Shown here: positions 8,578-18,269 of the stretch, in pieces
Numbering within the stretch: position 1 is the stretch's first letter
Layout of the letters: each line of letters starts with the position of its first letter
Source: Patescibacteria group bacterium UBA5194
GTDB lineage: Bacteria > Patescibacteriota > Gracilibacteria > BD1-5 > UBA6164
DNA: 30,255 bases
Assembly: GCA_002412935.1 (NCBI GenBank)
Contig: DHWA01000026.1
Location: 1 to 30,255 of the forward strand
Reading direction: 5' to 3'
Notes under the pieces: model-generated
The model's input: only the letters and a program-made list of their open reading frames with translations
Told to the model about the DNA's origin: nothing
Database searches by the model: none
Made by a program: the position numbers and the translations under genes

Positions 8578-8844
8578 TTAATAAAGTTTACTATGAGTTC
8601 CAATATCTATAAATTCAACAAACTCATAAGTTCAATCAGGATATTCTCTAAAAATAGCTCTAAAATCTCAAGTAATATTTATACTTCTGAATCACTCATA
8701 TTTTCAATTTAGTGGATGATTATTTAAAAATTTTTCAAAAGGAGTTTCTTGAAATATCTCAACTTTTTTATCAAATTTTAATTGTATTTTTTTATCGAGT
8801 TTATTATATGATTTTAAAAAACTTTTTACATAATCTATTTTCAT
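8578..8844 (-). CDS. RelE/YafQ-type mRNA interferase toxin
   Basis: 88 residues with the RelE fold: N-terminal basic helices (KSYNKLDKKIQLKFDKKVEI), then HPLNGKYEGFRSINITGDFR, AIFREYPDG and the C-terminal EFIDIGTHSKLY, which closely fits the Txe/YafQ-like ending in which a His-Ser-x-Leu-Tyr motif carries catalytic residues. Toxins of this family cleave mRNA in the ribosomal A site. The upstream gene on the same strand ends one base before this start, giving a tightly coupled antitoxin-toxin pair. Confidence 0.9.
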
Positions 8845-8845
8845 T

Positions 8846-9073
8846 TTAATCTTTATTAGAATGTAAATGTTTTAAAAAATCATTAACATTATCAAAAGGT
8901 CCATAACTAGTATTTTTAGGATCATCTACCAATTTTTGAAGTCTAATTGTTGGATCTTTTTTTTCAGTTACTAATCTTCTTTTTTTCACAATAGTAAAAT
9001 CATTAAACTTAATATTAGTTCAAACTTTTTTTACAAATATTTCAGGAACATCCTCAATTATTATAGTTGCCAT
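8846..9073 (-). CDS. Antitoxin of RelE-type toxin
   Basis: 75 residues, preceding the toxin with a single base between stop and toxin ATG. The N-terminus (MATIIIEDVPEIFVKKVGTN) is beta-rich and basic in the middle (VKKRRLVTEKK), and the C-terminus TSYGPFDNVNDFLKHLHSN resembles the toxin-wrapping tail of antitoxins in this class (GPF-x-S/N-V-x-x-x-L). Its identification rests mainly on position and on that tail. Such antitoxins neutralise the toxin and usually repress their own operon. Confidence 0.8.
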
Positions 9074-9136
9074 AATCTTTTTAAATTATTTTTAAACTAA
9101 AATTAGTATAATTATAAAATAGTTAAAATCAAAAAA

Positions 9137-10255
9137 TTATATCTTCAAAGGCATAATTATATGTCTAAACTCTCCTTTTTGTTTTTTATCATCTTCAATT
9201 GGTTTTATAAATACTGGAGATAATGCATTTTCAAAACTGATTGAAATGTGTGTTGATTCTATAACTCAAAGTACTTCTAAGAAATAAACTGAATTTATTC
9301 CTATTATATTTTTTTCTCATTCTAAAAGTGCATCTACTTTTACATCTCATTCTCAGATTTGAGATTCTCATGTTTCTAGTACTACACTTTTATCATTGAA
9401 ACTAATTCTTATACTATAATTATTTTCTTTACTTATAAGATTAATTCTCCTCAATGCTTGAATCAAATCAACTCTATTAACTTCAACTTTTGTAGAATAA
9501 GTAGTTGGGAAAAAATTTGTATAATCTGGAAATTTACCATTTAATAATCTTGAATAAACTTTTGTATTACCAAAGAAAAAACCAACTTGATTATGTCCTG
9601 AAATAATCTTTACATCATCAGTATCTTTAATTATACCTTTTATCTCATATGCTGTTTTATTTGGAATAATTTGAGCAAAATTAATTTCAAAAGTCTGCCC
9701 TAAATTTGTTCTATATTCAGATAATCTAAAACTATCTGTTGAAGCAAAAACTATATCTTGATCCTTTAATTGCACATATAATCATGCTAAAGTTGGTCTT
9801 ATATTTCATTCTGCACTAGAAAATATAGTTTTTTCAATAGATTCTTTTAGTATATTTCATTTTATATTAATATTTACTTCTTCTTTTATTGTAGGAATAA
9901 GTGGAAACTCTGTTGCATCTATTCATTTAATTTTTGTCTTTCAATTCTCAGTTTTTATCTGCAAATTATTTCCAGAAAGTAATTCTAATTCTATCTCATC
10001 ATCATTTATAAGAGAAATCAAACTTGTAAATAATTTACTTGGAATTGCAAAACTTCATTCTGAAACAATTTTTATATCATCCTTTATTATATATTCTATA
10101 GCCATCTCAAGATTATTTGAAATCAAAACCATACTACCATAATTTACCCTAAGCAAAATAGTTTCCAAAATAGGAGTAGTTGTAATATTTGCAACGGCAT
10201 GATTTACTATATTCAATCATTCTTTTAGTACACTGGATTTAATTTGGAATTTCAT
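9137..10255 (-). CDS. dnaN: DNA polymerase III beta subunit (sliding clamp)
   Basis: 372 residues, the usual clamp length (about 366-380). Three clamp domains: residues 1-~120 (MKFQIKSSVLKEGLNIVNHA), ~125-245 (with the typical RPTLAGLYVQLKDQDIVFAS and ATDSFRLS-like STDSFRLSEY), and ~246-372 (SRLLNGKFPDYTNFFPTTYS, then ending HIIMPLKI, the family MPL(R/K) tail). It forms the ring that tethers the replicative polymerase to DNA. No dnaA or gyr genes neighbour it, so it is outside the classical origin cluster here. Palindromic repeats lie upstream. Confidence 0.97.
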
Positions 10256-10298
10256 AATACAAAAATTAATAGTAAATAGTTTTAAATTTATAAAATTT

Positions 10299-10442
10299 TG
10301 TCATTCCCGAGAAGTTGGGAATCTTCATTATATTGTATCTATAACTTTATATTTTAGCATTTTACACCTTTCATCGTTTTTTAATACAAGGTAGATTACC
10401 GGGTCATACCCACAAGGGGCACTCGAGCCCGATAATGACAAA
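10299..10442. repeat. Palindromic repeats upstream of dnaN
   Basis: A hairpin ATTCCCGAGAAGTTGGGAAT (about 10302-10321) and, at about 10382-10440, a copy of the ACAAGGTAGATTACCGGGTC element carrying an extra ~20 bases inside its centre compared with the copies at 5256 and 5628. No coding frame. Confidence 0.75.
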
Positions 10443-10518
10443 AAACTTGTTATTTATTTAATTCATTTTACTTTTTTTCTAATATTTTCAATATTTTTAA
10501 AAATTTGATGTTAAAAAC

Positions 10519-11511
10519 TTATTCAAAAGTCAAACTTATTTTTGGATTTTTGATAATTTCATATCTGATTATTTCTAAAAAATCTTTTAGATTCTCTCAT
10601 TTAAGTATAATTTTATGATAATAATTTCCATTTTTCTTAAATCATTTTGTTCATAGATTTATGTCTACTTTTTTATCTTCATTTGCTAAATCCAATTTAT
10701 TTTTTAGTATTTTACAAAAATTTAGAGATTTTTCTTCATTTCTATCAAATGATTCCAAGATAGCCAAATCTGCATATGGTGGATAGGAAAATAATTTTCT
10801 TTCTTCTAATGTTTTTGTAACAAAATCTTTATAATTATATTCACTTATACTTTTAATTGTCTCATTTGAGCTTATAAAAGTCTGTATAATAACTTCTTTA
10901 GATTCTCATTGTCTTCATCACCTACCTATTAATTGCCTTATATTGTTATAACTGATTTCCTCTATATTATATTTTGGAACTGCTAATTCTTGTTCAAGCA
11001 AAACTACAGCAATGAGGGATATATCTTCAAAATCAAATCCTGTTGTTATCATCTTTGTTCATATAATTATATCTGCTTCTTTTATGTTATCCAGGACTTT
11101 TTCTTTTTCACCTTTTGTTTTTATATTATCAGTATCAAACCTAAAAATATTTGCTTTTGTAAAATATTTTTTTAAATCTCGTTCTATTTGTTCGGTTCCA
11201 ACCCCGACTTTTTGCAAATTATTTCAATTACATTTTTCACATCTCAAATCAATATCTTGAATAAATCCACACATATGACAAATAAGTTTCGCAGGATTTT
11301 TGTGAACAGATAGAGATACATCACAGTTTTTACATTTATACAAATGAGCACAATCACTACAGCAAAGTGAACTATACTCTCATCTACGATTTAAGTAAAT
11401 AATAGTTTTTTTCTTGTTTTCCAAAGTATTTTTTATCTTTTCAAGCAAAGTATTTGAGATATATCTACTCAGTTTACTCTGATCTCTCTGTAAATCAACT
11501 ATGTAGTACAT
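10519..11511 (-). pseudogene. priA: C-terminal half of primosomal helicase PriA
   Basis: 330 residues that match only the second half of PriA (normally about 700+): the zinc-binding region with paired cysteines (CCSDCAHLYKCKNC, later CHMCGF and CEKCN), the helicase C-lobe (VGVGTEQIERDL, IIGTKMITTGFDF) and motif VI (QLIGRGGRQG), then the C-terminal domain (FSYPPYADLAIL). The DNA-binding domains and the lobe with Walker A and DEAH boxes are missing, and an in-frame stop lies just upstream of the ATG. The sequence upstream belongs to an unrelated gene. Either a 5'-truncated remnant, or a split/derived protein that works with a lobe encoded elsewhere. Confidence 0.8.
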
Positions 11512-11599
11512 AATAATTAATAATGAATAATTTTGAATTCATTATAGAGAAATTTTTGAAGAATGAAAGTTTATTATTGTACCTATATTTTTGAAAAAA

Positions 11600-12454
11600 T
11601 TATGATTTGAGTCCTAAAATATTTAAAATTCTTTTTATGATTCCTTCTTTTTCATCTTTTATTTCGTTTATTTCTCATTTATCAAAATACTGTAAAAAAC
11701 TTTTAATATGATTTCATAAATCCGTTATAGTTGCATACAAAACTCAATTTTCTATTTTTTGAAAAGATACATTCATAGAATGAAGACTATTTTCTGAAAT
11801 ATTTAAATTATTTTTTTTGTTTACTTCACTAATCATAAAAGGAACTATATTTTTTCATATTGATCTAACTGTTATAAAATCATTTTCAGTTTGAATTCAT
11901 GGTTGTATTTCAGGGATTATAGATATTGAGGAAGTTTCATTTCCATATACATTAACTTTTGGAAGTTTATGAATATCAAATTCAATCTTATTAAATTTTT
12001 CTCAGTTTAATTCTCAATCTAAATCAATTTTATAAATTTCATTTGCTAATCAATTTTGTATTTCATGATATTTAGATATAACATCTTTTCAAAGATGATA
12101 ATATATTTTTAATATTTTATTTGTTCATTTTATTCTAAAAACACTTGAATCAGAAGAAAACTCCAAATCATGTGTTTTAAATCAATCAAATTTTAATGTC
12201 TTATAATCCATTACATAAATAGGTTCCAACTCTAATCATAATTCTTTTGATATAAACTCTACATCAGTATATTTTTTAAATAATTCAATATTTTTTCTTT
12301 TTCTTTCTTTATTTTTCTCTTGTATTTCTTCAAATGATAATTTTTTTTCTGATTTTATATCTGGCTCAATATATTTATATCATCATAAAAATTTTAATAT
12401 CTTTTTTATTTCTTCTTCAGATAATATTTCTCAAGTTTGTTCTAATTTATTCAT
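11600..12454 (-). CDS. Hypothetical protein (284 aa)
   Basis: Continuous with TGA as Gly. A charged N-terminal helix (KKSL-like, LSFEEIQEKNKERKRKNIEL) is followed by a mixed alpha/beta region. Phrases such as SSDSSVFRIKGTNKILKIYY and YHEIQNGLANEIYKIDL look like the N-lobe of a degraded protein-kinase-like fold (nucleotide loop, then Lys in beta-3), but no HRD or DFG motif is seen, so this is only a suggestion. No signal peptide or membrane segment. It lies directly upstream of the truncated priA and may have replaced its 5' half. Confidence 0.65.
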
Positions 12455-12657
12455 AATAAATAATTAATATATATCTATTAAAATAATATTATATTTTTAT
12501 AAAAATATCAAATATATTGGCTAATTTATAGTTAATTAATAAAGTAAAAGTTTATTAAAAAATGTTTTTTATAAAAACTTTAAAAAACTTTTGCTTATTT
12601 TTAATTTTTATATAAAATTTGCTCACTTTAATATTACTTATATAATTCATAAAGCAT
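12455..12657. other. AT-rich intergenic spacer
   Basis: Divergent spacer between the 284-residue protein and rplY; very AT-rich with no gene. The right end carries the rplY promoter. Confidence 0.6.
12619..12646 (+). promoter_or_regulatory. Promoter of rplY, near-leaderless
   Basis: TTGCTC (12619-12624), 16-base spacer, perfect TATAAT (12641-12646). Only 11 bases separate the -10 box from the ATG at 12658, so transcription would begin within about 5 bases of the start codon. Confidence 0.6.
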
Positions 12658-13281
12658 ATGAAAAAAATCGAATTAACAGCTGAAATCAGAAATACAGATG
12701 AGAAATTAAGCGCCATCAGAGCAAATAAACAAGTTCCTTGAGTAGTTTATGGTCACCACCAAGAACCTATAAGCTTGAAAGTTAACAATTCAGATATGAT
12801 TAAGATTATCAATACTGTTTGAAAAAGTCATATAATCTCTCTTGAAGTTTGAAAAAAGAAAATATCTGTTTTAATACAAGAAATGCAAAAACATCCAGTA
12901 ATATGAAATTATACTCATATTGATTTTTATGCTATTACAGAATGAGAAAAATTACATACAAGTATTCCTTTGAATTTTGTATGAGAAAGTGAAGCTAAAA
13001 AATTATGAGCTATCCTTGAAGAACACATAAAAGAGATTGAAATTAAATGTCTTAGTAAAGATCTTGTAGATAGTTTCGAAGTTGATTTAAGTTCTTTAAA
13101 AGAATTCAATGACGTTATAAGAGTAAGTGATTTAAAAATAGACTCTTCTAAATTTGATATAATAAATAAACTTGAAGATATAGTTGTAATTGCTTCTGAA
13201 CCAGCTGTACAAAAAATAGAAGAACCAGTTGTTGTTGCAGAAACTGAAGAAGATAAAACAAAAACTACTGAAGAAAGATAA
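12658..13281 (+). CDS. rplY: 50S ribosomal protein L25/general stress protein Ctc
   Basis: 207 residues, the two-domain CTC/TL5 form. The N-terminal 5S rRNA-binding domain includes TAEIRNTDEKLSAIRANKQV and PGVVYGHHQEPISLKV, then VLIQEMQKHPVIGNYTHIDF; the C-terminal beta domain starts at about residue 95 (TSIPLNFVGESEAKKLG) and includes the conserved IEIKCLSKDL. It ends with a Glu/Lys/Thr tail. It binds 5S rRNA in the large subunit. A strong hairpin follows. The promoter is almost at the start codon, suggesting leaderless translation. Confidence 0.95.
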
Positions 13282-13307
13282 TTTCAATTAATACAAATAA
13301 AATCATT

Positions 13308-13341
13308 CATAAGACCGGTCTAATATATGACCGGTCTTATG
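13308..13341 (+). terminator. Strong hairpin after rplY
   Basis: Perfect 13-bp stem CATAAGACCGGTC / GACCGGTCTTATG with an 8-base loop. The T run expected of a classical terminator is weak, so it may act as a terminator or an RNA 3'-end stabiliser. Confidence 0.65.
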
Positions 13342-13368
13342 CTGAATAATATTTAACACTTAAATAAT

Positions 13369-13460
13369 TGTCATTCTGAGCGATTAGCGAAGAATCCCTT
13401 AAGCGATGTTTAATGTATTTATTCAGGTTAAAGGGATACTTCGCTTCTCTCAGTATGACA
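13369..13460. repeat. ~90-bp palindromic intergenic repeat
   Basis: Arms TGTCATTCTGAG-n-AGCGAAGAATCCCTT and AAGGGATACTTCGCT-n-CTCAGTATGACA pair over most of their length. Half copies occur near 2622-2660 and 5561-5590. Confidence 0.85.
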
Positions 13461-13500
13461 AAAAAGTTATTTATTCTGTATTTTATTAACATATGTAAAA

Positions 13501-13821
13501 ATGAAAACAATAATATTTTGAGAATGAGAAGACTCTTTAAAGTTAAAAGAATTAGTAATTTCTTGTTTAGAAGATTTATGATTAAATGATTTTATAGAAA
13601 TTGAATTTTCAAATTCAGATGAATTAAAACAAGAACTATCAATAACAAAAACTCCAGCTTTAATTATAGAAGAAGAAAGTATTGAGTTCAGAGATATGAT
13701 TTTTGAATGACAAATACCTTCTGAAGATGAGATAAAATCTATGTTTATAAGTATTATTTGATGAGGTTCAGATTCATCTTGTTCCCCATTAAAGTGTAGT
13801 AGTTGATGTAGTTGTGGGTAA
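13501..13821 (+). CDS. Thioredoxin-fold protein lacking CXXC, with Cys-rich tail
   Basis: 106 residues. The beta-alpha-beta start (MKTIIFGEGEDSLKLKELVI) aligns with Thioredoxin_3/redox-active disulfide proteins, in which the same spot normally reads GTGCPNC; here it is GEGEDS, so the active-site cysteines are missing. The later TKTPALIIEEESIEFRDMI and QIPSEDEIKSMF match the family's TPALVIDG and GRVPSxEEIK motifs. After a Gly/Ser run the C-terminus carries five cysteines (CSPLKCSSGCSCG), which might take over thiol or metal chemistry (inference). Four TGA glycines cluster near the ends. It stands alone between palindromic repeats. Confidence 0.75.
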
Positions 13822-13856
13822 AAAGTAAACAAAAAAAATAGGAAAATCATTTTCAT

Positions 13857-13885
13857 AGATCCCCGGGTCAAGCCCGAGGATAACA
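13857..13885. repeat. CCCGGGTCAAGCCCG palindromic element
   Basis: Short copy of the element seen at 5256 and 5628, placed between two convergent genes where its hairpin could serve as a terminator. Confidence 0.7.
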
Positions 13886-13933
13886 TTTTTTGGACAGACT
13901 CATATATTTTGTCTATTTTTTAAATTGTCTGAA

Positions 13934-15358
13934 TTATTCTGTCACAGTAGCTTCTCAAGTTGTTTCAACAAGTTTAGTTTTCTTGATTATTACATAAGAA
14001 TTTGTATATATAAGTTTTCATCATTCTCCATAATATTTTATTTCATAAACATTTGTTCAATCTTTGAGATTATCATTATCTACTGCTGCATGATATCTCC
14101 AAGTAGTTCAATTAAAACTACCAAGTGTAAATCAATTTACTATTACTTTTGTAACAATTCATGCTGGTACTTGTCATCTTATAGTAACAAATGATTCTGA
14201 TGTAGTATAAGGAGTAGATCATGGTGCTGTAAATATAAACTTACTTCCATCAACTTGATAATTCTTTACTGTAGTTCAAGCTGTGTCAGTTGTTGTTGTA
14301 GAAGGGGTTACTTCTTGAATAATTGATCAATTATAATAAATAGTATAAACAACTTTAGAAATAATATTACCATCAGTATCGTAAAGTTTAAATACTAAAT
14401 CATTTTCCTTTTTTGTAAGTGTAATTGTTCAAAATGAAAATGTTTTTAATTCAGTATTTAATTTAGCTTTAGTTCAATCAAGAGTTATAGATGATACAAA
14501 ATCATTATAATATTTTCAAGATAAATTTATTTTACTACTTGATACAACAAGTTCATCTCTTAAATCATCAAATTCCAACTCAAGATTTGATTCAGATCAA
14601 GTCATAATAGTTCATGTTAATCAAGATGCTGAAAGTAGGCTACCACTAGCTAAAAAAGAATCTCAATTATTTTTTACATACCATACGCTATTTTTAAAAA
14701 AATCATCTATATTATCTCTTGATAAAGCTAAATCAACTTCTTTATTTGATGCATCTTGATTTGAAATAGTAAGTTTTTGTAAATTTCATAGAAGTGTTTT
14801 CTTTCAAGCTAGATTAGATACTTCTGCAGATCAAGAAATAACATATACAGTACTAAGTGCTTCATTTTGATTTAAAGAGATTATACTTCAAGCTGATATC
14901 TTTACTTTTGAATAAATAGTATCAATTGTAAATCATTTTTTTGCATCTATCCATAAATCAGATGAAATTAGTTTAAATCAAGAATTTTTATCTAATTCCA
15001 ATTCTCACATCTTATTTAATTTAAATGTTCCTACTCCATTATATTCTATAGTTGTAGTTCATTCTTTAACAACCAATTTTTGTAAAGGTTCTAGATTAGC
15101 AGTTCAACTTATAAGCTTTTTATCTTCTTTTTCTGACATTATATATGCTTCTGATTCAGCATCATCAAGCTTTACTACAACTTTTGAGTTAGTTACCTCA
15201 GTTGATGTCTTTGTCGTAGTTGTATTATCGTCTTTTCAAGAAAAAACACTATACAAAATTATTATTATTATAAAAATTCAGGCTATTGGAATTAAATAAT
15301 CTTTGATTGTCTTTTTTACTTTATTTCTCCTTGAATTATACGTAAGTCTACTACTCAT
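13934..15358 (-). CDS. Membrane-anchored FecR-domain protein
   Basis: 474 residues. A basic N-terminus (MSSRLTYNSRRNKVKKTIKD) and one transmembrane helix at about 22-40 place the rest outside the membrane. The next part has the FecR-type beta pattern: GVGTFKLNKMGELELDKNSG, LWIDAKKGFTIDTIYSKVKI, then SLNQNEALSTVYVISGSAEV. The middle and C-terminal parts are Ser/Thr/Gly-rich beta repeats; near residues 390-450 ESFVTIRGQVPAGIVTKVIV and NGFTLGSFNGTTWRYHAAVD look like a glucodextranase-like/Ig-type domain. It is divergent from the secreted protease gene, with a 142-bp shared control region. Role unknown; FecR domains elsewhere sense or scaffold at the envelope. Confidence 0.75.
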
Positions 15359-15500
15359 ATTAATAATTATTAATGAAATAAGAATATCCCCTTAATAATA
15401 TAAAAAAATTAAAAAAAAACAAATAAAAATTATTAGAAAAATTTTGCTAAATATTTTTATTTTATATAATCAAATTGTTTTTATTAATTAATAAAAAAAT
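15359..15500. promoter_or_regulatory. Divergent control region with protease promoter
   Basis: AT-rich 142-bp spacer. On the plus strand TTTTGC (15442-15447) and TATAAT (15465-15470) form a probable promoter 30 bases before the protease ATG. A clear promoter for the minus-strand gene could not be singled out. Confidence 0.5.
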
Positions 15501-18269
15501 ATGATTAAAAACAGAATTATATCTTTGTTTATAATGATAATTATGTTCACTAGTTTTATACCTGCAAAAGCAGCTGAAACTAACTTAAATATATCACCTA
15601 TTGTGCAAATAATATCTTATTATGATATCTATGGTAAATATCCTATGATAATGTGATGGGGGTCAGCTTCTATAATAACAAAAGATGGTGTTATAATCAG
15701 TAACGACCATGTAGTTGATGATGGTAAATGAGCATTAGCATCAGCATTTTCAATATGTATCACTAAGAAATTAAGTAAAAAACCTACTTGTGATTACACT
15801 GCTAGTTTAATTATTCGTGATGATAAACTTGATCTCTCTATTTTGAGAATTGACCCAATTGATATATATGGTAATAAAGTAGATTATACAAAATTCAAAA
15901 CTATAGATATAGATTATGATTATGAACCAAAAAACCAAGATGAAACTATAGCTATTGGTTATCCTTGGATTTGAGCTGATACAATAAGTGAGACAAAATG
16001 AATAGTAAGTTGAGTTAGTGAATATAATGGCTATAAATATATCAAAACAGATACTTTAATCGCATGAGGTAATTCTGGTTGAGCTTTTATAAGAAACTGA
16101 AAACTTATATGAGTTCCTACTTTTGGTATATGAGGATCGTGAGAAAACACAATGGGATATGCCCTTTCAATTAAAGAAGCAAAAAGTTTTATAGAAGACA
16201 ATAAAATAAAAAATTCTACAAAAAATCCTATAACTAAACTTATAGATTTTAATTCTTATAGAAAAACTATAGAAAATATAAATTCTTCATTAATTTTAAA
16301 AGATGATATATTTGATATAAAATTACTTCCAGATTATCAAGTATCTAACTATATCAAAAATACAACTTTAAACATAGAACTAAAAAAACAAAAAGATACA
16401 GGGGTAACTTATCTTTGAATTTATATTGAAAAATGACCAAAATTAGATACAGATAAAAAGAAATTTTATTATTTTGAAAAAGAATGATTTTATAGTAAAA
16501 ACTGGCAGAAACTTCTTAAGAAAACTATTTCTTGAATAGAATTTTATTACCCTGTTGATAAAACTGATTTATCAGCTTGAGATAGTAATTGGTGAAACAA
16601 TTATAAAGCAGTTATATGAAACTATATAGTAAGTGTAAATTTACGGGCTCCTACATATGATGAGAAAAGAAACAAAGAAGTAAAAAAAGAAATAGATAAT
16701 GTACTTGCATCAATAAAAATAAATAAAGATAATTTACCAAAGATAAATACAAGTTTCTCTACAAATGAACCAAAAATAGATATAACTGATTTTACAAGTA
16801 CTTTTTCAGACACTTGAAGATACAGATTTTATCTTTGAGATAATTTATATGAATCTACTGATATATATCTAAATGAGCTTATAGAATATAATTGAAAATG
16901 AAAATCTGCAAAAGAAATTTATGATGTACAATTAAAAGATGTTGATAAATCTCAAAAATCTATGATAAATTTTAAATGACTTTATTGATTTATTAATTGT
17001 TCTTGAAATTGAAGTATTGAGTCTTATTATAATTACTACAATTATTATGATTACTATAATCCTGTTGATGAAAATTGAAATACGATTGAATTAGAATCTT
17101 GTGATATCAATATATTTTTTCCATTAAATAAAGAACTAAATAGACAAAATTATATATCTATTTCAATGAAATCTCTTAAAAACAATAAAACGAAGAATCT
17201 TGATAATGTTATCAAATTTATAACTGAAAATATTGATATTTACAATAATTCTGATGAGGTAAATATCCCAAATATATTAAAAAGTGTAAGTGATTTAAAA
17301 TTTAGTGATATCAAAAAACAATCTACAGCTTACAAAAACTTTTTATCACTACTTGTTAGATACAATATGATTGAAAATAAGAACAAGTTTGAAGGTAATA
17401 GTCCCATAACTTGGTGAGAATTTCTTGATATGTATATGAGATGGGTATTTAATTACAATACTGATTCAAAAACTTGTAATAAAACTGATTACAATTGTAA
17501 ATTTAGTAATTATAAAGTTACAATAAATTGAAAAGAAGTTTCTCTTGATTCTATATTTAAAGATATCTGAATAAATAGCTATAGTGATTATATAGATGCA
17601 AATAAAGTAGAAAAATTTACTTATATACAGGATGATACTATAAATAAAGTCATAGATTTCTTTTATTCAAATGATAAAACTAATTTTGATAATATACTTA
17701 CTTACAAATTAGCTTGAGTTAATGAAATCTGAGAATTTACTCCAGAAAATCTTACAAATTTCTGAATAAATCAAAATGAAGAAAATTATGCAACAGCAAA
17801 AAAGAAACTTGAAAACTTCATAAATAGTATTTATTGAAACAAAAAGATACTAATTTCAGATTTTTATAAAAACTATAATTCAAGTATGTTCACTCAAAAA
17901 TCTTTAGTTTACTTTCCTTGAAAAAATAAATTGATATTAGTAAATAAACTAGATAATGAAAAAGTTTCTTTTTCATCTCTAGAATCAAAAAAAGAAAAAG
18001 AATTTAGTGATTTATATAAAACTTATAAATGTAGTGAAAAATTTTCATATATAGATTTTGTTAATTGTAACAAAGAATATGAAGTAAAATATGGTGAATT
18101 AAAAACAAAGTATAATGAAATTGATGAAAATGATTGATATTATTTCTACCCTCTATCAAAAGCCACAGCTATAAAACATATCTTTAATCAAGTTGACTTT
18201 GGTTTATTTGATGAAGATTTGGCTAAGAAAAAAGATACTGAAGTTGAAAATAATAACACTGATAAATAA
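15501..18269 (+). CDS. Large secreted trypsin-like (HtrA-type) serine protease
   Basis: 922 residues. A signal peptide (basic start, hydrophobic core, cleavage probably after PAKA, residues 21-24) is followed by a chymotrypsin-fold domain with the triad His70 (ISNDHVVDD), Asp111 (KLDLSILRID) and Ser192 (GGNSGGAF). This matches the HtrA/DegP group; no PDZ domain is evident. Instead a ~680-residue unique region follows, Asn/Lys/Tyr-rich, with several cysteines (one pair in FINCSGNGSIES, others in KTCNKTDYNCKF) and a low-complexity YYNYYNYYDYYNP stretch at about 515-527. The long extension may bind substrate or the cell surface. It ends one base before the stop of the opposite-strand coiled-coil gene. 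Confidence 0.85.

Noticed and set aside
9368..9775. A separate 135-residue gene inside dnaN
   Set aside because: It is simply the TGA-to-TGA segment of dnaN under the standard code.
9137..10255. Replication origin near dnaN
   Set aside because: No dnaA, no clustered DnaA boxes and no gyrase genes; neighbours are a toxin-antitoxin pair and repeats.
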